The notes under the pieces: generated by a model
Databases searched by the model: none
Seen by the model: only the letters and a program-made list of their open reading frames with translations
What the model was told of the DNA's origin: nothing
Made by a program: the position numbers and the translations under genes
Part shown: piece by piece, positions 18,133 to 25,297 of the stretch
Position numbering within the stretch: position 1 is the stretch's first letter
How the letters are laid out: each line of letters starts with the position of its first letter
Assembly (NCBI GenBank): GCA_016795185.1
Contig: JAEUIF010000824.1
Span: 1 to 38,796, forward strand
Source: Planctomycetia bacterium
GTDB lineage: Bacteria > Planctomycetota > Planctomycetia > Gemmatales > Gemmataceae
DNA: 38,796 bases
Reading direction: 5' to 3'

Positions 18133-18154
18133 TCGCGACTAAACCGCGGAGCGG
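18133..18154. repeat. REP-like half element at the 3' end of trpF
   Basis: On the minus strand this reads GCTCCGCGGTTTAGTCGCGAA. Its TAG is the stop codon of trpF and the preceding bases encode the last residues (RSAV). Confidence 0.5.
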
Positions 18155-18798
18155 GCATTATCGATAAAACGCTTCATTTTGTCCACCTCCTTGACGCCCG
18201 GCGCGGACTCGACGCCGCTAGCCACGTCGATGCCGTAAGGCCGCACGATGCGCACCGCCTCGGCGACGTTGTCCGGCGTCAGGCCGCCGGCAAGGATCAG
18301 CGGCACATCCGGCCGATAGTTCGCCAGCAGTTCCCAAGGCGCGGTCTGCCCGGTGCCGCCGAGCAGTCCCTTGTGAAAGCCATCAATGAGAATGGCGCGG
18401 GGCGACCAGCCCTGGCGGCGCACCAGGTCGAGCACGCCGGGAATGCGTTCGAGGCTTTCGCGATCAGGCACCGCGAAGGCGACGAGCAGATTGGACCGAT
18501 GCGTATCGACCGTGGGCTGGTTCAGCGTTAGTTCGGCGGGCTCGCCGTGCCATTGCAGGGTGCGCAGACCGAAGCCATCGGCCACGAGTTGCATGCGGAG
18601 CAGGTCGGTGAAGACGCCCACCGGCTCGATGAAGGGCGGCAGGCGCTGCAAAATTTCCTGCGCTATCTCGGTCGCCACGCAGCGCGGCGAGGCCGGGTGA
18701 AAATTCAGCCCGACGGCATCGGCCCCGAGTTGGGCCGCCGCGAGGGCGTCCGCCACGCGGGTGACGCCGCAGATCTTGATGCGCACGGAAGCAGTCAT
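18139..18798 (-). CDS. trpF: Phosphoribosylanthranilate isomerase
   Basis: The protein has 219 residues from the ATG at 18798. It catalyses the Amadori rearrangement of phosphoribosylanthranilate in tryptophan synthesis. TIM-barrel family signatures are present: VRIKICGVTRVADA with the catalytic Cys, GADAVGLNFHPASPRCV, a GVF motif (PVGVFTD), LIDGFH in the region that carries the catalytic Asp, and PLILAGGLTPDNV, then IDVASGVESAPGVKEVDKM in two parts, which binds the phosphate. A longer frame starts at TTG 18834, but ATG 18798 matches the family N-terminus. No Shine-Dalgarno sequence is present, and a promoter ends only 8 nt before the ATG, so the mRNA may be leaderless. It is the only trp gene in the window. 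The stop is embedded in a REP-like element. Confidence 0.93.
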   Translation of the reverse strand: MTASVRIKICGVTRVADALAAAQLGADAVGLNFHPASPRCVATEIAQEILQRLPPFIEPVGVFTDLLRMQLVADGFGLRTLQWHGEPAELTLNQPTVDTHRSNLLVAFAVPDRESLERIPGVLDLVRRQGWSPRAILIDGFHKGLLGGTGQTAPWELLANYRPDVPLILAGGLTPDNVAEAVRIVRPYGIDVASGVESAPGVKEVDKMKRFIDNARSAV

Positions 18799-18805
18799 TG
18801 CAGAA

Positions 18806-18834
18806 AATGTAGGGGGCGGACCGTCAAGTTGCAA
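18806..18834 (-). promoter_or_regulatory. Putative trpF promoter (leaderless)
   Basis: On the minus strand TTGCAA (18834-18829) is followed after 17 nt by TACATT (18811-18806). The predicted transcription start is at or next to the ATG at 18798. The divergent regulator gene uses the same -35 sequence and spacing. Confidence 0.45.
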
Positions 18835-18879
18835 GCCAGGCTCGACGGGGCGATCGGAGAACGAGTTCGTCAGCGAAGC

Positions 18880-18920
18880 AAACTGATAGCTGACAGCTTA
18901 TAGCTGTCAGCTATCAGTTT
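18880..18920. repeat. 19-bp perfect palindrome between divergent genes
   Basis: Arms 18880-18898 and 18902-18920 are exact reverse complements with the 3-nt loop TAT. Flanking bases extend the stem by up to five pairs including G-U. On the plus strand it is followed by GTTTTTG, which looks terminator-like, but both neighbouring genes are transcribed away from it, so it has no gene to terminate. It is AGCT-rich and internally repetitive. Confidence 0.7.
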
Positions 18921-18947
18921 GTTTTTGCCTGGGAGAGGCGCATCCGG

Positions 18948-18976
18948 TTGCAAGTCGTCTCGCCCCAGGCTATGAT
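18948..18976 (+). promoter_or_regulatory. Sigma70-type promoter of the GbsR/MarR gene
   Basis: TTGCAA (18948-18953), a 17-nt spacer and TATGAT (18971-18976). The ATG is 30 nt downstream of the -10 box. Confidence 0.65.
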
Positions 18977-19005
18977 TTCAGTGCTTCCTGAAAGGAATAA
19001 AACTC

Positions 19006-19548
19006 ATGAAACTTCGCAAGGCCGACCGCACCCAGCGCTTGCAGGAAGTGGAAGACCGCTTCGTGGACCTGTGGGACACGATGAGCGCCCTGTGGGGCAT
19101 CTCGCCGACGATGGCGCGCATTCACGGCGTGCTCTACATCACTGGCCAGGCGCTGTCGATGGACGACATCATGGCCCGGCTGGCGATCTCGCGCGGCAAC
19201 GTCAGCATGAACCTGTCGAAGCTGGTCGAATGGGGCCTGGTCCGCCGCGTCCACAAGCGAGGCAGCCGCCGCGATTATTACGAATCGCTCAGCGACGTCT
19301 GGGAAATGTTCACCCTGGTCGCCCAGCAACGCAAGCGCCGCGAGATCGATCCGATTCTCAACACGCTGCGCCACTGCCAGGAAATGCTCGGCGAATTGAA
19401 GGACGACGCGACGGCGCGAGAGCGCGGCGAACGCATCGGCGAGTTGTTGAAATTCCTGACGATGATGGAAAGCCTGGCGCGGCGTTTCTTCGAGACGCAC
19501 CAGGGTCTGAAGATGGCGGTGGGGCTGCTGGCACGGGAGAGCGAGTAG
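19006..19548 (+). CDS. GbsR/MarR-family transcriptional regulator
   Basis: The protein has 180 residues. It has a winged-helix domain of the GbsR type: GISPTMARIHGVLYITGQAL, LSMDDIMARLAISRGNVSMN and LVEWGLVRRVHKRGSRRDYY together are the family signature. A C-terminal helical region (DPILNTLRHCQEMLGELK) is probably the dimer interface. AAAGGAA lies eight bases before the ATG. GbsR proteins often repress osmoprotectant uptake or synthesis genes, but none are nearby, so the target is unknown. It is divergent from trpF and convergent with the ROK kinase gene, with only 16 nt between their stops. A large palindrome sits 85 nt upstream and could serve as its binding site. Confidence 0.88.
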   Translation: MKLRKADRTQRLQEVEDRFVDLWDTMSALWGISPTMARIHGVLYITGQALSMDDIMARLAISRGNVSMNLSKLVEWGLVRRVHKRGSRRDYYESLSDVWEMFTLVAQQRKRREIDPILNTLRHCQEMLGELKDDATARERGERIGELLKFLTMMESLARRFFETHQGLKMAVGLLARESE

Positions 19549-19562
19549 CGTTCGCCGTTTAC

Positions 19563-19591
19563 GTTTAGCCGCGAGCCGAAGGCGAGCGCTC
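19563..19591. repeat. REP-like element forming the 3' end of the ROK gene
   Basis: GTTTAGCCGCGAGCC (19563-19577) begins the element. Read on the minus strand it encodes the final residues ERSPSARG and the TAA stop of the ROK kinase. Confidence 0.55.
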
Positions 19592-20557
19592 ACCACCCTC
19601 ATCAAAATGTCTCCGGGCCAGCGCCAGCGCCCCATGCACCACCACTTCCTCGCCGAGCGCCGCCGGCACGATGTCGTAACAGTTGGCGAACGGCTTGAAG
19701 ACCCGCTCGGCCACCAGGCGGCGCAGTGGCTCGAACAGCAGTTGCTCGCCCATCAGTGAGACGCCGCCACCGATGACGATGCGGCGAGGGCAGAGCAAGG
19801 TGATTGTGTCACGAATCCCTGATGCCAGGCATTCCCATGCTCGGTCGAGCACGGCCTGAGCGAAGCGATTGCCTCGTTTGGCAGCCTGCGCAATTTGCTC
19901 CGCCGTCAGTTTCTCTAACGAGCGGCCCGCGAGTCCTTCAAGTTCTTCCATGCCATCATCACTACCGAGCCAGTGCCTTGCCTCGTCACAAATCCCCCAG
20001 CCCGAGGCGTATCCTTCCAGAGTTACTTTGCCGAGTCGAGAGTTGTAGTTTGGCCAGATCGTGAGATGCCCAATCTCCGCCGCCCCGCGCCCGCAACCGC
20101 GATAAATCTCCCCGTTGATAATCAAGCCGCCGCCGATACCCGAGCCGATGGTGATGTAGAAGATCGGCGACAGGCCCTTGCCCGCGCCGAAGAGCGCTTC
20201 GCCCAGGCCGGCGCAATCGGCGTCGTTGCCCAGGATGGCGGGCAGGCCAACGATGTCGGAGATCCAGTCTTGCAGCGGGAAATCGTCCCAGCCTTCGATC
20301 TGGTGTGACTTGATGACCGTGTGCGTGGCATCGTCCACTGGGCCGCCGAAGCCGACGCCCACGGCGCAGACTTCGCTCAGCGGCAAACCGGCCTTGGCAA
20401 GTAACTCAGGCAGTCCGTTAGTGATCTGCCGTCGGATGCCGTCCGCGCCCTGGGCCGGTTCGACCGTCCCGCGCCACAGGGCCTTCAGGGTGCCGTCGCC
20501 GGGGCCGATGCCGAGTTGCAGTTTGGTGCCGCCGATTTCGATTCCGAGGTAGTGCAT
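19565..20557 (-). CDS. ROK-family sugar kinase, glucokinase-like, without the zinc motif
   Basis: The protein has 330 residues. It has the ROK ATP-binding start (LGIEIGGTKLQLGI), the catalytic Asp in LGNDADCAGLGEA, the glycine-rich TIGSGIGGGLIINGE, EIGH, and LEGYASG. In most bacterial ROK proteins EIGH is followed by a CxCGxxGC zinc motif; here the segment is PNYNSRLGKVTLE with no cysteine. It probably phosphorylates a hexose or amino sugar; the substrate is not assignable. The ATG has GGAGG seven bases upstream. It is 34 nt behind the SIS isomerase gene and probably cotranscribed. The last eight or so residues are encoded by a REP-like element and are likely non-native. Confidence 0.88.
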   Translation of the reverse strand: MHYLGIEIGGTKLQLGIGPGDGTLKALWRGTVEPAQGADGIRRQITNGLPELLAKAGLPLSEVCAVGVGFGGPVDDATHTVIKSHQIEGWDDFPLQDWISDIVGLPAILGNDADCAGLGEALFGAGKGLSPIFYITIGSGIGGGLIINGEIYRGCGRGAAEIGHLTIWPNYNSRLGKVTLEGYASGWGICDEARHWLGSDDGMEELEGLAGRSLEKLTAEQIAQAAKRGNRFAQAVLDRAWECLASGIRDTITLLCPRRIVIGGGVSLMGEQLLFEPLRRLVAERVFKPFANCYDIVPAALGEEVVVHGALALARRHFDEGGERSPSARG

Positions 20558-20570
20558 CCGCTCCCCTCCG

Positions 20571-20584
20571 GGTCGCGGCTAAAC
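20571..20584. repeat. REP-like half element between the SIS and ROK genes
   Basis: On the minus strand GTTTAGCCGCGACC, matching the core of the other copies. It lies in the 34-nt gap and abuts the ROK Shine-Dalgarno sequence. Confidence 0.45.
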
Positions 20585-20591
20585 GCGCCCA

Positions 20592-21182
20592 TTAGTACGA
20601 AATCCGTTTCAGCATGTTATCGACGACCCAGTGGAACGCCGTCAGGTGGACCGATTCGACGATGCCCATGTCGTCCAGGGCCACATGCAAATTGTGCTGC
20701 GCTAGTCCCTTCAACTTGCCGCCGCCAAAGCCGGTGCAGCCGAAGGTCTTCAGGCCGTTCTTGTTGGCCCACTCGACGGCGCGGAGAATGTTCGGACTGT
20801 TGCCCGAGCCGCTGATGGCCACGAGCAGGTCGCCGGGGTTGGCCAGGTTCTTGAGTTGTTCGAGGAAGACGCGCTCGAAGCCTTCATCGTTGCCCCAGGC
20901 CAGAATGTACGGCGTGTTGTCCGTCAGACTAAGCACGCGCAGCCGCTTCTTATTGTCGTTGTCGAAATCCTCGCGGCGCAGGCTGCCCTTGCCGAGGTCC
21001 TCGCAGAAGTGCGAAGCGTTCGAGCCGCTGCCGCCGTTGCCGATGATGAAGACGGTCTGCCGTTTCTCGTAGCACTCGAAGATGGCGTCGGCCAGCGCCC
21101 GCACCTGAGTGACGTCGAGCTTGCGCAGCTCCTCGCACACCTTGTCCATGAAGGGGGCTACGTCGAGTTTCACGCCGAGCAT
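20592..21182 (-). CDS. SIS-domain phosphosugar isomerase, GmhA-like
   Basis: The protein has 196 residues. It resembles sedoheptulose-7-phosphate isomerase (first step of heptose synthesis for lipopolysaccharide): the SIS phosphate-binding loop [18 protein letters not shown], the second SIS motif [18 protein letters not shown], and a C-terminal [11 protein letters not shown] where GmhA has its catalytic His. The ATG at 21182 is three bases after the VapC stop, with AAGGA upstream inside the toxin gene, so translation is probably coupled. The ROK kinase follows. Isomerase plus kinase suggests a sugar-phosphate route for cell-surface glycans. GmhA itself is the closest assignment but not certain. 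Confidence 0.85.
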   Translation of the reverse strand: MLGVKLDVAPFMDKVCEELRKLDVTQVRALADAIFECYEKRQTVFIIGNGGSGSNASHFCEDLGKGSLRREDFDNDNKKRLRVLSLTDNTPYILAWGNDEGFERVFLEQLKNLANPGDLLVAISGSGNSPNILRAVEWANKNGLKTFGCTGFGGGKLKGLAQHNLHVALDDMGIVESVHLTAFHWVVDNMLKRISY

Positions 21183-21185
21183 AGG

Positions 21186-21623
21186 TCATCCTTTCCGTTC
21201 GTCGAGCCAGTTTTCCAATCGCAAGCCGGCCACCAGGCGAAAGTCGCGCCGGTTGGCGGACAAGAGCAGGGCGTCGTGTACCAGAGCGATGCAGGCGATC
21301 TTCAGGTCCATGCTGCCGATGCGGACTTTCTGTTTCCGCTGACGCTCGAATTCATCGGCGGCAGGGAGGTCGAAGGGCAGACGGCGAAATCTGCTGAAGA
21401 AATCGAACATCACCAACAGAGATTCATATGCAGTCAATTGCTGGTGAACGTGCCGGTGCCGGTTAATTTCGGCAAGCCAGCCTCGCGTTTGTTCTTCAAT
21501 CGTCACGATGGCAACCCGAATGTCCTTGTCCTCGGCCGCCGCCAAACGCTCGCTCAGGCGTATCGAAGCTGGGCTGCCCTGATACTTCAGTACGGAAACA
21601 TGATCCGTATCCAGCACGATCAT
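21186..21623 (-). CDS. VapC-type PIN-domain toxin (ribonuclease)
   Basis: The protein has 145 residues. PIN-domain acidic residues are visible: D5 and D7 in VLDTDHVS, E43 in VTIEEQTRG, D106 in GSMDLKIA, and N124/D127 in LSANRRDF. VapC toxins cleave RNA (often initiator tRNA or rRNA) with Mg2+. It overlaps the upstream small gene by 4 nt (ATGA), the usual toxin-antitoxin arrangement, and is followed after 3 nt by the SIS gene. Confidence 0.87.
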   Translation of the reverse strand: MIVLDTDHVSVLKYQGSPASIRLSERLAAAEDKDIRVAIVTIEEQTRGWLAEINRHRHVHQQLTAYESLLVMFDFFSRFRRLPFDLPAADEFERQRKQKVRIGSMDLKIACIALVHDALLLSANRRDFRLVAGLRLENWLDERKG

Positions 21624-21856
21624 GACTGAACCTGTTTGCGGCCCTTGGATGCCTTGGGTCTAGTGCGCCTACGGTCCGCTTCGCGATATTTCCGGCCCGC
21701 TTCGTCGATCCGCTTCATGGCTTCATCGTCGGCGGAGAACATACCGACGGCACTCCGCCAGTCCCGAAGTTCAGTCAGCTTCTCAATGGCTACCCGCAAC
21801 TGGATCAGTTCTTTTTCAACGGCCGCAAGCCGCTCTTCCAGTTTTTGCTGCGCCAT
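21620..21856 (-). CDS. Putative antitoxin partner of the VapC toxin
   Basis: A small protein of 78 residues. It starts with a coiled-coil-like helix (LEERLAAVEKELIQLRVAIE), then WRSAVGMFSADDEAMKRIDEAGRKYREADRR in continuous order, and ends in a basic tail rich in Arg and Lys. The middle part resembles the toxin-binding tail of small coiled-coil antitoxins that accompany PIN toxins in cyanobacteria and planctomycetes. No AbrB, Phd or ribbon-helix-helix DNA-binding domain is obvious. A 4-nt overlap with the toxin gene supports the pairing. A purine-rich GGGAGG precedes the ATG. It is the first gene of the run antitoxin-toxin-SIS-ROK. Confidence 0.72.
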   Translation of the reverse strand: MAQQKLEERLAAVEKELIQLRVAIEKLTELRDWRSAVGMFSADDEAMKRIDEAGRKYREADRRRTRPKASKGRKQVQS

Positions 21857-21916
21857 CTCCGTGCCCCTCCCAGTTGCAGTGCCACACCCTTGCTGGCGGG
21901 CCTGGTCGCTTCGCGT

Positions 21917-21922
21917 TAGAAT
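21917..21922 (+). promoter_or_regulatory. Putative -10 box TAGAAT for selB
   Basis: TAGAAT lies 31 nt upstream of the selB ATG in the 97-nt gap between the divergent antitoxin and selB genes. The nearest -35-like sequence (TTGCTG, 21890-21895) is 21 nt away, too far for a standard promoter. On the other strand the same bases read TATTCT and could serve the antitoxin gene. Confidence 0.35.
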
Positions 21923-21953
21923 AAAACGTCAGTCTATCGCAAAGGACCGCACC

Positions 21954-23894
21954 ATGCCACGCGACTTGATTCTCGGCACCGCCGGCCACATCGACCACGG
22001 CAAAACCTCACTGGTCAAGGCGCTCACGGGCATCGATTGCGACCGGCTGCCGGAGGAAAAGGCCCGCGGCATCACCATTGACATCGGGTTCGCCACGCTC
22101 GACCTGGGCGACTACCGCCTGGGCATCGTCGATGTGCCCGGCCATGAGCGATTCATCAAGAACATGCTGGCCGGCGCGACCGGCATTGACCTGGTCGTGC
22201 TGGTCATCGCGGCGGATGATTCCGTGATGCCGCAGACGCGCGAGCACCTGGAAATCCTCCGGCTGCTCGGCCTGCGGCACGGCCTGATCGCGCTGACGAA
22301 ATGCGACCTGGTGGACGACACCACCCGCGAAGTCGTCGAACTGGAAATCCGCGAACTGGTGCAAGGCACCTTTCTGGAAAACGCACCCATCGTGTCCACG
22401 TCGGCGCATTCGGGCCAGGGCATTCCGGAGTTGAAGGCGGCGATCGTCAAGTTGTGCCGGGCCATCGAACTGAAGACCGGCGCGGAGTGGTTCCGCCTGG
22501 CCATCGACCGCTCGTTCATCGTGCAGGGGCATGGCACTGTGGTGACCGGTTCGGTGACCTCGGGCAGTGTCAAGGTGGGCGACGAGCTGGACTGGCAGCC
22601 CCGCGGGCAGCGCGTGCGAGTGCGTTCCTTGCAGAACCACGATCAGCCGGTCGAGGAAGTACATCGCGGAATGCGGGCGGCGTTGAACCTGGCGGGTGTG
22701 CATCACGAAGATGTGATTCGCGGTCAGGAGGTGGCCGCGCCGGGCTACCTGGTGCCGTCGCGGACGCTGACCGTGCGTTTGCACTGCTTAAGGGATGCGC
22801 GCAAGCCAATCAAACATCGCGCCTCGGTGCGGTTTCACCTCGGCACCTCGGAGATCATGGGAACGGTCTCGCTGCTCGACTGCGACAGCATCGCGCCGGG
22901 CGGCTGGGGCCTGGCGCAGCTCTTCCTGGAAGAACCGGCGACGGCGACCTGGGGGCAGCCGTTCGTGGTGCGCGGGCCGTCGGCAACCTACACGCTCGGC
23001 GGCGGCCAGGTGCTACAGCCCGTGGCCAAGAAGATCCGCCGCCGGCACGTCGAGATGCTCGAACGGGTGGAAAAGCTCTGGACCGGCAACGACGAGGAGC
23101 GTGCCCTGACCGTCGCGTGGTTCGCGGGCTTCAGCGGTTTCACGGCGGCGGACCTGGTGCGCGGCGCCAACATCCCTCCAGACCAGGTGGATGAGTTGAT
23201 CGGCCGACTGCGGCAGAGCCAAGCGCTGGTGGAAATTGCCCTTAGCCAAGCCAAGAAGGTGTTGCTGCATGCCGACATGGTGCGGGAACTGAACGAGCGC
23301 ATTCTGGCCGTGCTGGGTCGGATGCACGCGGAGTTCCCGCTAGTGACCACGCACGACCGGCAGAGAGTGCAATCGCAACTCGACTATGTGGGCGACGATG
23401 CCCTCGTGCATGCCGCCGTGGACCGATTGCTCAAGCAGCGCACGCTGGTCGGCGACCCGCGACGGATCGCACGGGCCGATTTCAAGCCGAAACTCAGCGC
23501 CAATTTGCGCAAGCTCAAGGAAAAGGTGGTCGAAGTCTACCGCGAAGCCCGCTTCCAGCCGCCGGAACCGGGCAGCTTCGCACCGCAGGCGGGCGGCAAC
23601 GCAGCCAACCTGAAAGACCTCTTCGAGGTCTGTGTCGCCGAGGGTTTCCTGGTCCGTATCGCGCCCGATTTGTATTTACATGGCGAAGTCGAAGCCGAGA
23701 TGCGCCGCGTCGTCACCGAACGGCTGCGCAGCGGGCCGGGCCTGACCGTGGCCGAGATCCGCGACATGCTCGGCACCACGCGGAAGTATGCCGTGCCGCT
23801 CTGTGAATACCTGGACGCCGCAGGCGTCACGAAGCGCGAAGGCGATTTGCGAGTGCTGGCCGTCCAACCCGCGCAACAGGAAGCTCACGAATGA
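21954..23894 (+). CDS. selB: Selenocysteine-specific elongation factor
   Basis: The protein has 646 residues and is the GTPase that brings Sec-tRNA to UGA codons followed by a SECIS element. GTPase motifs in order: [12 protein letters not shown] (G1), [10 protein letters not shown] (G2), DVPGHERF (G3), LTKCDLVD (G4) and STSAHSG (G5). EF-Tu-like beta-barrel domains follow ([13 protein letters not shown]). The C-terminal third has winged-helix repeats that bind mRNA ([19 protein letters not shown] and the end [20 protein letters not shown]). The frame is open further upstream, but ATG 21954 has AAAGGA seven bases before it and matches the SelB N-terminus. It overlaps selA by 4 nt. The order selB-selA is the reverse of E. 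coli selAB. No selC tRNA is seen in the window. Confidence 0.96.
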   Translation: MPRDLILGTAGHIDHGKTSLVKALTGIDCDRLPEEKARGITIDIGFATLDLGDYRLGIVDVPGHERFIKNMLAGATGIDLVVLVIAADDSVMPQTREHLEILRLLGLRHGLIALTKCDLVDDTTREVVELEIRELVQGTFLENAPIVSTSAHSGQGIPELKAAIVKLCRAIELKTGAEWFRLAIDRSFIVQGHGTVVTGSVTSGSVKVGDELDWQPRGQRVRVRSLQNHDQPVEEVHRGMRAALNLAGVHHEDVIRGQEVAAPGYLVPSRTLTVRLHCLRDARKPIKHRASVRFHLGTSEIMGTVSLLDCDSIAPGGWGLAQLFLEEPATATWGQPFVVRGPSATYTLGGGQVLQPVAKKIRRRHVEMLERVEKLWTGNDEERALTVAWFAGFSGFTAADLVRGANIPPDQVDELIGRLRQSQALVEIALSQAKKVLLHADMVRELNERILAVLGRMHAEFPLVTTHDRQRVQSQLDYVGDDALVHAAVDRLLKQRTLVGDPRRIARADFKPKLSANLRKLKEKVVEVYREARFQPPEPGSFAPQAGGNAANLKDLFEVCVAEGFLVRIAPDLYLHGEVEAEMRRVVTERLRSGPGLTVAEIRDMLGTTRKYAVPLCEYLDAAGVTKREGDLRVLAVQPAQQEAHE

Positions 23895-25285
23895 CCCAGA
23901 ATGCGTTTCGCAACCTGCCCGCCGTCAACGACCTGCTCGAACTGGAGAGCATCCGGACGCTGATCGACCAGCACGCTCACGACCTCGTCGTCGCCGCGAT
24001 CCGGGTGGAACTGGCTGACCTTCGTCAACAGATCGCCCAGGGCGAAACGGTGGACGACGCTTCCACCGCAGCCAGCGTGGCTCAGCGCGTCGCGGACCGT
24101 TTGGAGCGGGAGTTGCGGCCGAAGCTGCGCGCCGTCATCAACGCTACTGGCATCGTGCTGCACACGAACATCGGCCGCGCACCCATTGCGGAAGCTGCCG
24201 GGAATGCAGCGCGCGAAGCGGCCTGCGGCTATCTGAACCTCGAACTCGATCTGGAAACCGGCAAGCGGTCGTCGCGGCCCCTGGCTATCCGCGAATGGGT
24301 TTGCCGGTTGACGGGCGCCGAGAGCGCCACGGCGGTGAACAATAACGCGGCAGCCACGGTCATCGTGCTGCGGGCGGTTTGCCACGGCAAGGAAGTGGTC
24401 ATCTCGCGTGGTCAGCTGGTCGAGATCGGCGGCAGCTTTCGCATCCCGGAAATCATGGGTGTCAGCGGCGCGTTGCTGCGCGAGGTCGGTGCAACCAACA
24501 TCACCCGGTTAAGCGACTACGAAAAAGCTATTGGACCGAACACCGGCGCGTTGCTCCAGGTGCATTGCAGCAACTATCGCATCAGTGGCCACACTGAGGC
24601 GGTGCCGCTGGAAGACCTCATCGCGCTGGGCCGTAAGCATGGCTTGCCCGTGATCGACGACATCGGGTCCGGTGCGCTGCTGGACTTCGCCCGTTTCGGG
24701 TTTCACGGTGAGCCCGTGGCGCGGCAAAGCATCGCGGCCGGCGCGGACCTGGTATTGTTCAGCGGCGACAAGCTGCTCGGCGGTCCACAGTCGGGGATCA
24801 TCGCGGGCAAGAAAGAGCTGATTCAAAAGATCGAGAAAGACCCGCTCATGCGGGCATTTCGCCTCGACAAGATGACGTTGGCGGCTCTCGAAACCACGCT
24901 GCGCATTTACCTCGACGAAGCCAAAGCACTGCAAGCAATTCCCGTCCTGCGCATGCTCGGCGCTCCGCTGCCCGAACTGCGGCGGCGCGCCGAGGCCCTG
25001 GCTGTTCGACTGCGAACGCTCGCTGGCATTGCCGGTGTGCGCGTCAGCGAAGATGTGGCCTTCGTCGGCGGCGGTTCCTTGCCCGATCAGACCATGCCGA
25101 CCGCCGCGCTGGAAGTGACGGCGCAACAAACCAGCGATGCCGAACTGGCCCACCGATTGCGAGTCGGCAATCCCGCAGTCTTGTGCCGAGTGCGCGATGG
25201 CCGCCTGGTGCTCGACGTGCGAACCATTTTCCCCGAGCAAGAAACAGCCGTGGTCAAGGCGTTTCAACGCTCGCTGCAAGCGTGA
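23891..25285 (+). CDS. selA: L-seryl-tRNA(Sec) selenium transferase
   Basis: The protein has 464 residues. This PLP enzyme converts Ser-tRNA(Sec) to Sec-tRNA(Sec) using selenophosphate. Visible features: the helical N-terminal tRNA-binding part (VNDLLELESIRTLIDQH), NATGIVLHTNIGRAP, LVEIGGSFRIP, the pyridoxal aspartate region VIDDIGSGAL, and the PLP lysine K294 in FSGDKLLGGPQSG. Its ATG overlaps the selB TGA (ATGA), indicating translational coupling. It ends 12 nt from the convergent esterase gene. Confidence 0.97.
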   Translation: MTQNAFRNLPAVNDLLELESIRTLIDQHAHDLVVAAIRVELADLRQQIAQGETVDDASTAASVAQRVADRLERELRPKLRAVINATGIVLHTNIGRAPIAEAAGNAAREAACGYLNLELDLETGKRSSRPLAIREWVCRLTGAESATAVNNNAAATVIVLRAVCHGKEVVISRGQLVEIGGSFRIPEIMGVSGALLREVGATNITRLSDYEKAIGPNTGALLQVHCSNYRISGHTEAVPLEDLIALGRKHGLPVIDDIGSGALLDFARFGFHGEPVARQSIAAGADLVLFSGDKLLGGPQSGIIAGKKELIQKIEKDPLMRAFRLDKMTLAALETTLRIYLDEAKALQAIPVLRMLGAPLPELRRRAEALAVRLRTLAGIAGVRVSEDVAFVGGGSLPDQTMPTAALEVTAQQTSDAELAHRLRVGNPAVLCRVRDGRLVLDVRTIFPEQETAVVKAFQRSLQA

Positions 25286-25297
25286 CTGCGCAGGTCG

